Source: Limosilactobacillus portuensis
Lineage (GTDB): Bacteria; Bacillota; Bacilli; Lactobacillales; Lactobacillaceae
Direction of reading: 5' to 3'
Assembly (NCBI RefSeq): GCF_014838735.1
Contig: NZ_JABUXQ010000009.1
Location: 1 to 64,000 of the forward strand
Length of the DNA: 64,000 nucleotides
The notes below the pieces were generated by a model, which was not told the origin of the DNA, did no database searches, and saw nothing but the letters and a program-made list of their open reading frames with translations. Below, piece by piece: positions 1 through 10,770 of the stretch; position 1 is the first letter of the stretch, and each line of letters begins with the position of its first letter. The position numbers and the translations under genes were made by a program.

Positions 1-2
1 AA

Positions 3-122
3 ACATTATTAGAACTAGAAGAACAAGTTAGAGAAGGAATTACCTATTTCACTGAAAAATTTATCTCAGCGAAGAGAAATGACCTTACCGCAGCGGAATA
101 CCGCTTTGGCAAGGCCAACTAA
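3..122 (+). CDS. C-terminal end of an IS3-family transposase (partial)
   Basis: An open frame enters from the left edge and stops at 120-122. Its 39 residues end in a pattern (KRNDLTAAEYRFGKAN) like the C-terminus of IS3/IS150-group OrfB transposases, which usually finish with a K-x-L-T-P-x-E-Y-R motif. The catalytic DDE domain lies outside the window, so the family call rests on this tail and on the inverted-repeat-like sequence after the stop. Activity cannot be judged. Confidence 0.55.
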   Translation, partial: TLLELEEQVREGITYFTEKFISAKRNDLTAAEYRFGKAN

Positions 123-170
123 TTTTTATTATTTAATGTGTAAACTTGACAGGGCACAGTACCCCTATCA
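123..170 (+). mobile_element. Probable right end of the IS3-type element
   Basis: About 20 bases after the transposase stop, the sequence AACTTGACAGGGCACAGTAC resembles the terminal inverted repeat of IS3-family elements. The exact end (near 165-170) and any target duplication cannot be fixed because the left end is outside the window. Confidence 0.4.
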
Positions 171-550
171 AGTAATAGTTTATTACGATTCTTAGAAAAT
201 GTTAACACTTTTGATTGAATTTATTTATCACATGTTTACTTCTCTATAACACCACTGTTAAGGCATTTATTAGCATTCAATTATGCGTTTGGTTAATGAA
301 TATTGAAAAGCAGTCAATCACTCTATTTAACGGCATTTAGTAACTTCAAATAAGTAACGTTATTTTGAAAAATACAAATTTATTTTTTATTTAAAGCTAA
401 TTGGTAAAAGAAAAAACTTCAAACAATTATTTTATCTAATGAAATATCCATCATATGTTGATTGTCTTATAGACTTTTTAGCAATTTTTGTACCGTACTT
501 TTGCTTTTTGGTTTTCAATTGATAACTTAGATTTAAGAGAAGTCGAAAAA
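171..550. other. AT-rich intergenic stretch with no gene seen
   Basis: No credible reading frame, RNA fold or repeat stands out here. It lies between the IS end and the terminator of the minus-strand gene that follows. Confidence 0.5.
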
Positions 551-552
551 AG

Positions 553-585
553 GGCAGGAAAAAAGCAAAATGCTTTTTTCCTGCC
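553..585 (-). terminator. Rho-independent terminator
   Basis: A perfect 15-base stem (GGCAGGAAAAAAGCA and its complement) has a 3-base loop. On the minus strand it is followed by a T6 run, so it ends transcription of the 744-2240 gene. Confidence 0.8.
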
Positions 586-599
586 TCTAATTATTTATC

Positions 600-743
600 A
601 GTAGTCTTCAAACTTACCAAGTCTAATCGCGGGAATTAACCCGAGCCTTCAAGTCTAACTACGAACAACTCTGATGATTTCATCATCATTCGTCGTTCTA
701 GGTTAGCCAACCAGGCTCTTAAATGGGTTAATTTCCGGCTCCT
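600..743 (-). other. Structured 3' region behind the 744-2240 gene
   Basis: On the minus strand, the first 130 bases after the stop codon contain a long-range pairing (AATTAACCC with GGGTTAATT) enclosing a hairpin (GAACGACGAA with TTGTTCG around a GATGATGAAATCATC palindrome). The region lies between the stop codon and the terminator and encodes no protein that I can see. It could be a 3' UTR RNA element; this is inference from base pairing only. Confidence 0.4.
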
Positions 744-2240
744 TTATTGAATCGTTGGTTGATAAGTAGTACAAATCTTACGACCGTTACGCATGAAGAC
801 GCAAACTGTTTGGGGATCAACCGTCCCAACAAATGATCGTTCTGGGTAATAAGTAATTAATCCGGTATCAGTCTCAATCTCTGCTTCACCAATTCGTTCA
901 CCATTTGCCGTCATTTCGATAACGGTCGTTGTCTTGTTGTTTTTAACAAAAACTGCTGGCTGAGCTGCCGAGATCTTCATATTTGGAAGAACCTTTCCGG
1001 CAACAACCTCAACCTTTGATTGACCATTCTGACCATTAACATATGTGGTATTTTTAATATCATATTTTGCAACGTCAATCGTAAAGTCAACTTCGTGTGA
1101 ATCGCCATTTGCGGTTTTCGCTAATAGCTTGATTGGCGATGTTTGACCACTGAATCCAGCAGCCGCTTCAAAATGAATTTTGTTTCCTTGGGTTAAGGTA
1201 AAGGTATTTACCCCGCCACCAATTAACTTTTGCTTCAGTACTTTGGCTGGTGTTTCCTGACCGTTAACCACGAAGCTTAACTTGGTTACTGGTAATTCCA
1301 AAATTGGCTGACCATTAGGAAGGATTAACCGCCGTGCCGTAATTTGCGGAACATAACTAGAATTGCTGTACAGGTTATTAATCATCGTCTGGTACTGCTC
1401 AATTGTTAGGTTCGTGTATAGGAACACACTCGTCGTTGTATCACTAAACATGATTCTTCTCTGCAAATGGTATTGTGGAAGAAGAGTGTTTGGCTGATAT
1501 TGCAAGAAACCAACGCGAGAGAACTCATCATTAGCAATGATGTAAACCGGCGCAATCTTGCCCTCGTATTGAAGGTCATTATTATAAAAGGCTACCTTTA
1601 ACTGGAATAGCTTATCAGTTGCAACAAACGTTAATTGGTAGGTTCCCACATTAGCACCAGCAATCGGCTGACCGTTGTCATCAGCTCTTAGTGCCGGTAA
1701 AGTAGCAACCGCTTGTTGAGCACTCTTCTGGTTAAACGAAACAAATTGCGTCCGTTGCGGATCATTAAGGTATGGCGAGGTGCTCAATGCAAATGAGGTT
1801 TTGACGCCCTGATCATTTTGAATATCAATTGTCTTTTCCTGAACCTGTGTCCCTAACAAGCCAAAGCTTTGTTGCCGACCACCAATAAACATATTAGCAA
1901 GGTAGATCTGGGCATTTCGCCCCTCTTTTACAATTGTAGTGGGATCAAAGCTGGTAATTTGATTACCATATTGATCGAGCAGGACTCCTTGGGGGGCCTT
2001 CAAACTAATTGGATCATACTTTCCCGCCGCATTAGGGGAGAAAGAAACTACTTGAACGGGGTGTTGCATATCACCACTAACTGAATTGATGATAAGCGAA
2101 CCCTTCGTTTTACTCTTATTTTGGCCCATCCCAGCATTAACGTTGTTAACCAGTGCAGCGTTACCGTCAACCTTGCCGGAAACGGACCGACCGGCCACGT
2201 TATTAGGTTTGGTGTTTATTTTTTGATCATAATCGGTCAT
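744..2240 (-). CDS. Unrecognised 498-residue protein with a C-terminal module shared with its upstream neighbour
   Basis: I do not recognise this protein. It starts at an ATG with a strong AGGAGGGA ribosome binding site. It has no signal peptide, membrane segment or LPXTG motif, so it looks cytoplasmic. The composition is rich in N, Q, T and V, suggesting beta structure. Residues from about 355 to 498 align with the C-terminal half of the broken gene at 2510-3496: both carry a V-x-G-x-FSG(Q/K) segment, then NGD-x-H-x-VD, then TANG-x-x-GEA, and both end in YQP. The two genes are therefore diverged tandem relatives. The pair lies between an IS3-type end and the glycerol kinase cluster, and each member has its own terminator. 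Confidence 0.6.
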   Translation of the reverse strand: MTDYDQKINTKPNNVAGRSVSGKVDGNAALVNNVNAGMGQNKSKTKGSLIINSVSGDMQHPVQVVSFSPNAAGKYDPISLKAPQGVLLDQYGNQITSFDPTTIVKEGRNAQIYLANMFIGGRQQSFGLLGTQVQEKTIDIQNDQGVKTSFALSTSPYLNDPQRTQFVSFNQKSAQQAVATLPALRADDNGQPIAGANVGTYQLTFVATDKLFQLKVAFYNNDLQYEGKIAPVYIIANDEFSRVGFLQYQPNTLLPQYHLQRRIMFSDTTTSVFLYTNLTIEQYQTMINNLYSNSSYVPQITARRLILPNGQPILELPVTKLSFVVNGQETPAKVLKQKLIGGGVNTFTLTQGNKIHFEAAAGFSGQTSPIKLLAKTANGDSHEVDFTIDVAKYDIKNTTYVNGQNGQSKVEVVAGKVLPNMKISAAQPAVFVKNNKTTTVIEMTANGERIGEAEIETDTGLITYYPERSFVGTVDPQTVCVFMRNGRKICTTYQPTIQ

Positions 2241-2376
2241 TTAACGTCCCTCCTGCAAGGCTTTCAACTGATAACCTTAAAATTTTCTTAACATTATTTT
2301 AACCTAATATTAGCCCCTTCTATTCTCCTTTTCAAGTGACTTGTTAAAAAAATAACAATAAATTTATTATCAAGTG

Positions 2377-2432
2377 TTCAAAAAGATAAAAGGCCAAGTA
2401 AACACCGTCACTTAGCCTTTTATCTTTTTGAA
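2377..2432. terminator. Long bidirectional terminator
   Basis: An 18-base perfect stem (TTCAAAAAGATAAAAGGC and its complement) has a 20-base loop. A/T tracts in both arms allow it to act on either strand. It ends the 2510-3496 gene. Confidence 0.75.
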
Positions 2433-2509
2433 TAGAGGTATAATTTTCTTCTATTTTTAACGTCATTAATTAACAAATCATTAAACTGCTGTTAATTAAA
2501 TGTTCAGTC

Positions 2510-3496
2510 TTAAAATACTGGTTGATAGCTACATTTAACTACCTGATTGTCCTTTAGATAAATCAGAACAGTAATCTCATCCAATTGACCGGTATAACCT
2601 GATAACTGAGCCAGGTTAATCTTACCAGTTGCTGGATCGATTTGTGCCTCACCAACAGTTTGCCCATTAGCAGTAACATTAATAATTGTTGTGTTACTAC
2701 CATCCTTAGCAAAGAAGACTTGCTGTACATTAGCCTTCTTTAAGGAAACATCAGTATTTCCAGCACGAAAAACAACTTGATCCTTTTGGTGGTCAGCAGA
2801 ATAGTTAATTGCCGGTTTTAGGATTGTGGTAACGTAATCGACCGTATGGCGATCACCATTAACTGTTGTTACGCTCAGCTTAACCGGAGCAACTTTACCG
2901 CTAAATTGCTTTGCCGGAACCACATTAATTGCGTTTCCCATAATTTTAAACAGGTTGCTCTCCCCATTAGCTAGAAACTATTTTAGCTTTGAAGCATTCG
3001 ATTGCTTACCATTAATAACAAAACGGATCTCTTTGATTGGAATTTGGAGAAACTTCTCGCCGTCTTGACCATCAACTTCTTTAGCAACAACTTGGTCAAC
3101 CTTTGCCTTCACTGCTGCAGGATTAACCAATGCTGGTGTTTGCGGTTGGGTGATAGAAATTGTTTGAATTTTCTTTCCAGCAGATTCCGTTGTCGTCTGT
3201 TGAACGTCCGGTTCTGTCGATAATTCATTATTAGATACCGCAGACTGCGCATTCTCAAGTTGTTTCCGAAGCATTGATCGATAATCAGCCAAACTCATCT
3301 TTGCACGTAAAGAGAGCGGTTCGCCCTCCCCTGTTGCCGTCGTAAATGCAGTCGCAACAAATAAGGATTTCTCGTCCTTATTAGTCGATAAGTCTTTTGG
3401 TGCTGATTCACTTTCTCTTTTGAGCGATTGTGTCGGTGCTTGACTAGTTGTTAAGACCTGTTTATTGTTTGCTGACGTTTCAGATTTATTTTCCAT
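2510..3496 (-). pseudogene. Paralogue of the 744-2240 protein, interrupted by an in-frame amber codon
   Basis: Codons run in one frame from the ATG at 3496 to the stop at 2510 (329 codons), broken only by TAG at 2978-2980. The 12 codons after the TAG join without a gap to the next open stretch. The paralogue reads LKQKL where this gene reads LK-stop-FL, so a CAG-to-TAG change is the simplest origin. The first part (172 residues) is low-complexity, rich in S, T, K, E and Q, with no signal peptide. The second part is the shared C-terminal module. Two fragments might be translated separately (an ATG occurs at 2941), but no good ribosome binding site precedes it. Function unknown. Confidence 0.7.
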
Positions 3497-3706
3497 AATA
3501 TTACCACTGCCTTTGCTAAATCATTATTCCGTTAGCAGAATCGCGGTTATCTTATGGATAAAATCCACAAGAACACAGTAATTGTTTTCCATTAAATTAC
3601 TGCAATAGAAGCTAACCTCTTTTTCATAATTCAGTTGATAGATTAATTCATTACTCAACTATTACTATAACCCTAGTAAACTGATTTCGCAATGTACAAA
3701 TTTATC

Positions 3707-4207
3707 CTAAAACTTTTTCAATGCGTCCCCAAGAAACTTCCAATAATCTAATAACAGTGACATGTCAACAACGTTCAAATTATCCAAACTTAATTTAGTC
3801 ATATCATTCACACTAACCCGCAAAATATTGAGAAAGCTGGTCATTCGCACAATTTTAGCCTGCTGGACCTGTGGTAGTCGATCTAAAATAACAGTTTGTA
3901 ATTCTTGAAGAACACCGTCATAAAAGCCGACCTTATCTGTTGCTTGAATTGGGAAGGCCTCAAAGATTTCTTCACTTTGCTGGGCAAATGATTGGTGCCA
4001 TTGATCCATAGCTGTCCAATATAGCTGGTATAATCGCTGATCATCTGCTGTTCCATTTTCAGGATGGTAACGATTAACCGCTTTCCACTGTGCAAGGATT
4101 TCGAGGTATAGGGACTCATGTTGCGTCCATACCTGGTCTTCACGGTTAGCGGTAATCCAATGCTGAAGATCATCAATTAACTTTTGCGGATTAGTATTTT
4201 GATCCAC
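3707..4207 (-). CDS. Hypothetical helical protein behind glpK
   Basis: This 166-residue protein is not one I recognise. It starts at GTG with an AAAGGAG site and lies 37 bases behind glpK on the same strand, so it is probably cotranscribed. It is rich in W, Q, D and L, predicted mostly helical, with no signal peptide or transmembrane segment. The spacing and codon use support a real gene. The neighbourhood hints at a link with glycerol kinase but nothing in the sequence shows a function. Confidence 0.6.
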   Translation of the reverse strand: MDQNTNPQKLIDDLQHWITANREDQVWTQHESLYLEILAQWKAVNRYHPENGTADDQRLYQLYWTAMDQWHQSFAQQSEEIFEAFPIQATDKVGFYDGVLQELQTVILDRLPQVQQAKIVRMTSFLNILRVSVNDMTKLSLDNLNVVDMSLLLDYWKFLGDALKKF

Positions 4208-4244
4208 TCAAAAAACTCCTTTCGGTCTCCAATAATATTAAATT

Positions 4245-5822
<1,578 letters not shown>

Positions 5823-5834
5823 CTAATGCTCTGT

Positions 5835-6020
5835 TTACTTGTCGCTAACCATCTTGCCAGCAACGCTGTAACGGTCTTTTCGCATTTCATTTAAAACGAT
5901 GTGAATTCGTTCAGCTGGGACATTAGCATCCTTTGAAATAGCAGCTGTAACATCCTTTACCAAGGCCTTTAACTGTTCGTCAGTCCGACCTTCAAGCAAA
6001 TCAATATGTACTAATGGCAT
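5835..6020 (-). CDS. 4-oxalocrotonate tautomerase family protein
   Basis: This 61-residue protein has the size and pattern of the tautomerase superfamily. Proline follows the initiator methionine (MPLVHIDLLEGRT) and would be the N-terminal catalytic base once Met is removed. The later VPAERIHIVLNEM segment is also typical. These enzymes form small oligomers and isomerise enols to ketones; the physiological substrate in lactobacilli is not known. An AAGGGAGGG site precedes the ATG. It stands alone between two hydrophobic or kinase genes and has its own terminator. Confidence 0.85.
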   Translation of the reverse strand: MPLVHIDLLEGRTDEQLKALVKDVTAAISKDANVPAERIHIVLNEMRKDRYSVAGKMVSDK

Positions 6021-6089
6021 TTGTATGCCCTCCCTTGTTAAATTTATTTAATCTTACCATAATCGACTATCTTCCGGCAATTATTCTTA

Positions 6090-7922
6090 TTAACCACGAC
6101 GACCAAGCCGTTTCCGTACTTCGTTAACAATCTCATACGGCCCGGTGTAAAGAATGTGATCACCATATTCAAGAACAGTATCCCCGCTTGGCGAAATCGG
6201 CTTATGCTTGCGGTAAATTCGACTAACCGTAATTTGATCAATAAATGGTAGGCTGCGAAGTTCAATACCAACATAACGCTGATTATGAATCGTCGCTTCA
6301 AATAATCCTGAATGAGCACTCATCAGCATTTCAAAGACCGATGGTGATTCAATCAGCGAACGCAGAACACTATTCTGGACCACAAAGCTATTGAAGATTT
6401 CTACTCCGAGACGGTTAAGCTCATCAATATGTTCGGTAGAAATCTTTGGGTTTTGAACACTCGCAATTACCCGCTTAACACCATGCTTTTTTGCTAGGAC
6501 TGCCATTTGATAATTCTTGTTATCATTTCTGAAGCCAAGAACCATCACGTCAGTATCAAAGTAATCACCGTTATCAAGCGCCTGCTCATCAATTTTTTCA
6601 AGGTATTTTAGATCATCAACCTCGCTGTTGAAAGTCTTGTAGTTATCCTGGTTATCGGTCAGCATCCGAACAACATACCAATTATGGGACAACTGCTGGG
6701 CAACCGGAACAGTTAGGGTATTCGCACCAATAATGACAACCCGTTCCTTAACCAGGTCTTCTTTATTTAACTTATAGGTTGAATTAAAGACAATCGGGGC
6801 CACGACACAAACAATCACGGCCGCCAACACGAAGGCATCTGATTGCGTGCTTGTAATTGCATGAAGGTTCTTAGCCACTTGTAGTGATGGCAGTACCAAA
6901 GTAATGGTTGTAACGGTTAGGAAACTACCAGCAAACGAATTTCGGCTGTTAAACCGCCGACGATAGATTAACATTGTTGGTAGCTTGGCGATAATAAAGC
7001 AGGCCACCAAAACTGGAATTAACGCTAGTGCAGTACTATTAGCAAATAACGATTTTAGATCTAATCGAACCCCCGTCATAATAAAGAAGATCGGGATAAA
7101 GAAGCCGTAACCAATTGAAGTTAACTTTTCCTGAGTAGCCTCGCTTGGTTCCAGTAATTTCATAACCATTCCAGCAAGGAAGGCTCCCAGAATATTTTCT
7201 GCCCCAACTGATTCAGCAACCGTCACCAGAGTAAAAATCAGGAAAAAGGCTAGCCGAATATCAAGCTGGGTAGTCGCCTTAGAAACATTATTGAACCAGA
7301 CATAGGGTTGACGGAACCGACGTAAAAGAAAAATGGCTGCCAAGAAAAGAAGCACGATTAACCAAAGGCGCCCCGCGTTATGACCGTAAATTGAGGCATA
7401 AAATGTCAATGCCAACATCGGAATTACTTCACCGAGGACAGCAGTTAACAAGAGTGTCTGCCCCATCGGCCGACCGAGGATCTCCTTTTCCTTAAGCGTT
7501 GCGATAACAACCCCTAAAGCAATCGTTGAAAAGAGTAGCGTTGCCAGCAGAATATCGGAAAATAGTCCCGTGAAGTAAAGGAACACGCCCAGCAGAAAGG
7601 CGGTAATAATCACACAGATGAAACTAAGGACAGCGATTGAAACTGGGGACTTAGCATCACGTTTTTTCTGACCAGGGGCCTTCTTAAAGAGGTCAAAATT
7701 AATTTCCATTCCGGAGAGGAACATTAAAATAATTACCCCTAAACTAGAAAGCAACATCAGTGAAGACGTTTCCTGAACAATATTAAAGGCACTCTTTCCC
7801 AGGAGAATTCCCGCAACGATTTCTGCAACGGCGGTCGGAATACTTGAAACCTTAAATCGAGCCATTGCAATCGGGATAATAAGTGCCGCCAACATAATAA
7901 TCAGCATTGATAACTGTTGCAT
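6090..7922 (-). CDS. KefB-like CPA2 cation:proton antiporter with TrkA-N and TrkA-C domains
   Basis: A 610-residue membrane protein. The first 380 residues hold about 12 hydrophobic segments of the Na+/H+ (CPA2) exchanger fold. A cytoplasmic nucleotide-binding domain follows (VVIIGANTLTVPVAQQL, about residues 395-500), then a TrkA-C domain (IELRSLPF..., about 535-605). This is the layout of monovalent cation/proton antiporters gated by nucleotides or small ligands. The transported ion (K+ or Na+) cannot be told from sequence alone. It starts at an ATG with a GAGAGGG site and stands divergently from pepD. Confidence 0.85.
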   Translation of the reverse strand: MQQLSMLIIMLAALIIPIAMARFKVSSIPTAVAEIVAGILLGKSAFNIVQETSSLMLLSSLGVIILMFLSGMEINFDLFKKAPGQKKRDAKSPVSIAVLSFICVIITAFLLGVFLYFTGLFSDILLATLLFSTIALGVVIATLKEKEILGRPMGQTLLLTAVLGEVIPMLALTFYASIYGHNAGRLWLIVLLFLAAIFLLRRFRQPYVWFNNVSKATTQLDIRLAFFLIFTLVTVAESVGAENILGAFLAGMVMKLLEPSEATQEKLTSIGYGFFIPIFFIMTGVRLDLKSLFANSTALALIPVLVACFIIAKLPTMLIYRRRFNSRNSFAGSFLTVTTITLVLPSLQVAKNLHAITSTQSDAFVLAAVIVCVVAPIVFNSTYKLNKEDLVKERVVIIGANTLTVPVAQQLSHNWYVVRMLTDNQDNYKTFNSEVDDLKYLEKIDEQALDNGDYFDTDVMVLGFRNDNKNYQMAVLAKKHGVKRVIASVQNPKISTEHIDELNRLGVEIFNSFVVQNSVLRSLIESPSVFEMLMSAHSGLFEATIHNQRYVGIELRSLPFIDQITVSRIYRKHKPISPSGDTVLEYGDHILYTGPYEIVNEVRKRLGRRG

Positions 7923-8014
7923 AATTTTCCCTCTCTTACGAAAAAAATAATCAATCTATTATATGATCTTTTTCTAGTACACGGCAAAAGAATTCACTGG
8001 TTGAAATTTTCACT

Positions 8015-8036
8015 GCCAATCTAAGCGGTGTATAAT
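8015..8036 (+). promoter_or_regulatory. Probable pepD promoter
   Basis: A perfect -10 box (TATAAT, 8031-8036) lies about 80 bases before the pepD start. A weak -35 region (TTCACT) is spaced 16 bases upstream. The long leader has no obvious fold. Confidence 0.5.
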
Positions 8037-8117
8037 TAAGAAAGAATGTTAGTGAGCAACCATTATTTTAAGAACAATTTGGTACTCACACTTAATTAAT
8101 TAAAAGGGGTTTTAAAG

Positions 8118-9521
8118 ATGCCAAACAAATTATCCGCTTGTACGAGTATTTTGATTGGAAAAAAAGCCAGTATTGATGGCTCAATTATGATTGGTCGAAA
8201 TGAAGACGCTAAAGCCGCCTGGCCAAAGCACATGGTCGTTCACCCTCACGGTGCTGTGCCACGTAAATTCATTTCAAAAGAAACTAAATTGGAACTTGAA
8301 CTTCCTGATGACAGTGCCCGCTACTCCGCTACACCTGAATGGACTGATAAGTACGGGTTATTTGAAGAAGACGGAATTAACGAGTACAACGTTGCAATGA
8401 GCGCAACCGAAAGTGCCTATTCCAATAGTTTAGTATTAGGTGCGGATCCACTAGTCAAGAACGGCCTGAATGAAGAAGCAATGGTAACCGTTGTTTTGCC
8501 ATTCGTTAAGACTGCTCGTGAAGGAGTTCTCCGTCTTGGTAATTTAATCGCCAAATACGGGACGGGCGAAACTAACGGGGTCCTGTTTGCTGACAACAAT
8601 GAAGCCTGGTATTTTGAAAGCGGTGCTGGTCATTACTGGGTTGCCCAGCGAATTCCTGATGATTGCTATGCAGTTGTCGCTAACCAATTAGCAATCCAAG
8701 AAATTGATTTTAACAACCCAAATAACTTTATGTTCCACCCTGGGATCCAAGAATTCGTTGAAAAGAACCACCTTAATCCGGATCCAGCAACATTTAACTT
8801 CCGGAAGATCTTTGGAACGGCTGACCGGTCAGATGCCATTTATAGTGAACCACGGGTTTGGATTGGTCATCAAATGTTCAGTCCGCGTCAGGCTAGTGCT
8901 GAAACACCGGAATCAACTGAATTACCATTCTTGATGAAGCCGGACCGCCTTCTTTCAGTGATTGATGCACAAAACTACTTGAGCAATCACTATGAGGGAA
9001 CTGAGTTTGATCCATTGACTAGCAGTCCGAATGCCCACAAATACCGACCAATTAGCTTGGCTAAAACTCAGGAATCACACATTCTTCAAACTGGACGCAA
9101 GGGCCCAGATATTCACTGGCTCGCCATGGGGGTAGCTAACGAAAGTACCTACGTTCCATTCTTTAACGGAATTACTAAGTTACCAGCCGCCTATGGTCGA
9201 GGAAAATTACCAGCTCAATTAAACTCTGCCTACTGGATCTTCAAGCATGCCAGTGTCCTGGTCGATAGTCACCTTCATGACTTTCTTCCTCTCCTCCGGG
9301 ATGTTCAAAAAGAACGGAATGCTGCTGCACAAAAGTTAATCCGTGAAACTGATACTAAGGCAGCTTCATTGCAAGGTGATGCATTAACCGACTATTTAAA
9401 CGATCAAAGCGACAAATTTGCTAACGATACCCTAACCGCTTACCGCAACCTCGCAATGGAATTAATTACGAAGATGACTGATTACTGCGAGTTAAATTTT
9501 AAGACGGATGAGAATTTGTAA
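8118..9521 (+). CDS. pepD: C69-family dipeptidase
   Basis: A 467-residue Ntn-hydrolase dipeptidase of the lactobacillar PepD family (U34/C69). Cys8 in the N-terminal SACTS motif would become the nucleophile after loss of a short propeptide, and the following DGSIMIGRNED segment is diagnostic. It cleaves a broad range of dipeptides in the cytoplasm as part of casein or peptide nitrogen use. An AAAAGGGG site sits before the ATG. Full-length, with its own promoter and terminator. Confidence 0.9.
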   Translation: MPNKLSACTSILIGKKASIDGSIMIGRNEDAKAAWPKHMVVHPHGAVPRKFISKETKLELELPDDSARYSATPEWTDKYGLFEEDGINEYNVAMSATESAYSNSLVLGADPLVKNGLNEEAMVTVVLPFVKTAREGVLRLGNLIAKYGTGETNGVLFADNNEAWYFESGAGHYWVAQRIPDDCYAVVANQLAIQEIDFNNPNNFMFHPGIQEFVEKNHLNPDPATFNFRKIFGTADRSDAIYSEPRVWIGHQMFSPRQASAETPESTELPFLMKPDRLLSVIDAQNYLSNHYEGTEFDPLTSSPNAHKYRPISLAKTQESHILQTGRKGPDIHWLAMGVANESTYVPFFNGITKLPAAYGRGKLPAQLNSAYWIFKHASVLVDSHLHDFLPLLRDVQKERNAAAQKLIRETDTKAASLQGDALTDYLNDQSDKFANDTLTAYRNLAMELITKMTDYCELNFKTDENL

Positions 9522-9541
9522 TATAGGATCATTTAAAAACT

Positions 9542-9581
9542 AAAAGACCAGCAACATTGTAATTGGTGTTGCTGGTCTTTT
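9542..9581 (+). terminator. Rho-independent terminator of pepD
   Basis: AAAAGACCAGCAACA pairs with TGTTGCTGGTCTTTT around a short loop. It lies 20 bases after the pepD stop. Confidence 0.85.
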
Positions 9582-9597
9582 GTGTTGGGTGTTTTAC

Positions 9598-9897
9598 TGT
9601 GGCATGGTAAAAACGTGCTCGCCGTGACCGCAGCTTCCGCCTAAAGTTCTAGGCAGCATAGTAGAAATGTGCTCGCCAGGAACTTGCTAGAGCTAATAAC
9701 CTCCCTCCCAGATGCTTTCAGCATCCAGTCGGGAGAAATTGTTACTCCTAATGCAGCATTGCCAAAACGGGCTCGCACTCTATCTCAAACGTGCTTCGCC
9801 CGAGTTCCCTAGAGCTAGCAACCTCTCTCCTAGACGCAAGCCGCCTTCGTCGAGAGAAATTGCTAGCTTTCCGGGAACTCTTTGGGGCGAAGGCACT
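9598..9897 (-). repeat. Structured repeat, copy 1 (two full hairpin units plus a partial one)
   Basis: On the minus strand this directly follows the stop codon of the solute-binding protein; the TAG stop is itself part of the unit's leading TAGAGTGC. Unit A (about 9789-9897) and unit B (about 9665-9783) each fold into a long imperfect hairpin with outer arms GTGC/GCAC and inner arms such as TTGCTAGC with GCTAGCAA. Unit B keeps a symmetric GA/GA internal loop between GTGC/GCAC and GCC/GGC. Related units occur at 35762-35932 and 40925-41355. No protein is encoded. Confidence 0.75.
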
Positions 9898-10755
9898 CTA
9901 CTTATTATTCAACACAATATCCGATGGCTTGACTTCGCTACCGAAGTAAGGCTTGAGTTGGCTATTGTAATCTTTAGTAAAGAAGTCTTCCTTATTTAAC
10001 TTGGTGATTTCCTTATTACTCCAATTGAGGAGGGACTTGTTACCCTTCTTGACGGCTGGAGAGATGTATTGCTTAGGACCGATACTCTTGATACCAACGG
10101 TGTACTTAGGGTTATTCTTTACCCAAGCGTAAAGGTATGAGTTATCATCAGCAAGTGCTGCGGCCCGGTTATTCTTCAGGGCGTTAAATTGTTGGGTCTT
10201 CGAATCAAACTTCAATAGTTGAACACCTGGTTGCTTACTAGTGAAGTAGTTTTCAGCGGTGGTTTCCTTAGTAACGATGACCTTCTTGCCCTTTAATTGA
10301 CTAACCTTAGTGATTGCCTTCTTCTTTGGCGAAACAACCCCAACGGATACTTTCATGTAAGGCTTAGCAAAATCAACAACCTTCTTCCGCTCAGGGGTAA
10401 CGGTGAAGTTAGCCAAAACAATATCAGCCTTGTTCGAATTCAACGTATCAACCCGGTTGTTAGCGTTAACTTGAACAAACTTGGGCTTAACACCAAGATC
10501 CTTTGCCATCCGCCGTGCCAATTCAACATCGTAACCAACACGCTTACCATCCTTGTTCACCCAGCCATATGGTAGCAGGTCACCAAAAACGGCAACCCGT
10601 AAAGTTCCCCGCTTCTTAATCGCGGAAACGGAACTAGAATCGCTCGCAGCATTTACGGTTGCTGGCTTAAGGTAACTTGAACCAGCAAGCAAGGCAACTG
10701 CTCCTGCTACAGCAACAGCCCCAGCAATAATCTTTTTCCAATTAATCTTCAACAT
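9898..10755 (-). CDS. Polar amino-acid (probably cystine) solute-binding protein, BspA/CnBP/MapA-like, not lipidated
   Basis: A 285-residue family-3 extracellular solute-binding protein. Residues 1-37 form a signal peptide ending VNAA. The expected lipobox Cys is absent: the motif reads LLAGS with Ser. The mature part carries the family-3 start (KKRGTLRVAVFGDLLPYG) and GYDVELARRMAKDLG. Known close types, from memory, are the L. fermentum BspA cystine-binding protein and the L. reuteri CnBP/MapA adhesins, which also lack lipidation and bind the wall electrostatically. It is the last gene of a four-gene ABC operon. The cystine assignment is strengthened by the cysteine-rich leader peptide upstream of the operon. 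Confidence 0.85.
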   Translation of the reverse strand: MLKINWKKIIAGAVAVAGAVALLAGSSYLKPATVNAASDSSSVSAIKKRGTLRVAVFGDLLPYGWVNKDGKRVGYDVELARRMAKDLGVKPKFVQVNANNRVDTLNSNKADIVLANFTVTPERKKVVDFAKPYMKVSVGVVSPKKKAITKVSQLKGKKVIVTKETTAENYFTSKQPGVQLLKFDSKTQQFNALKNNRAAALADDNSYLYAWVKNNPKYTVGIKSIGPKQYISPAVKKGNKSLLNWSNKEITKLNKEDFFTKDYNSQLKPYFGSEVKPSDIVLNNK

Positions 10756-10770
10756 ATCAATTCTCCCTTT

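Noticed and set aside
1869-2084. Plus-strand frame of 71 codons inside the 744-2240 gene
   Set aside because: It is the antisense shadow of a well-supported minus-strand gene, with no ribosome binding site and implausible protein content.
3883-4176. 97-codon frame overlapping the hypothetical gene behind glpK
   Set aside because: It overlaps the longer frame on the same strand, has no start signal and an unlikely composition.
9598-9897. CRISPR array
   Set aside because: The repeated segments are long, imperfect and palindromic, with no regular repeat-spacer length and no cas genes nearby.
9712-9999. 95-codon plus-strand frame across the repeat cluster
   Set aside because: It is explained by the hairpin repeats and runs into the 3' end of the binding-protein gene.
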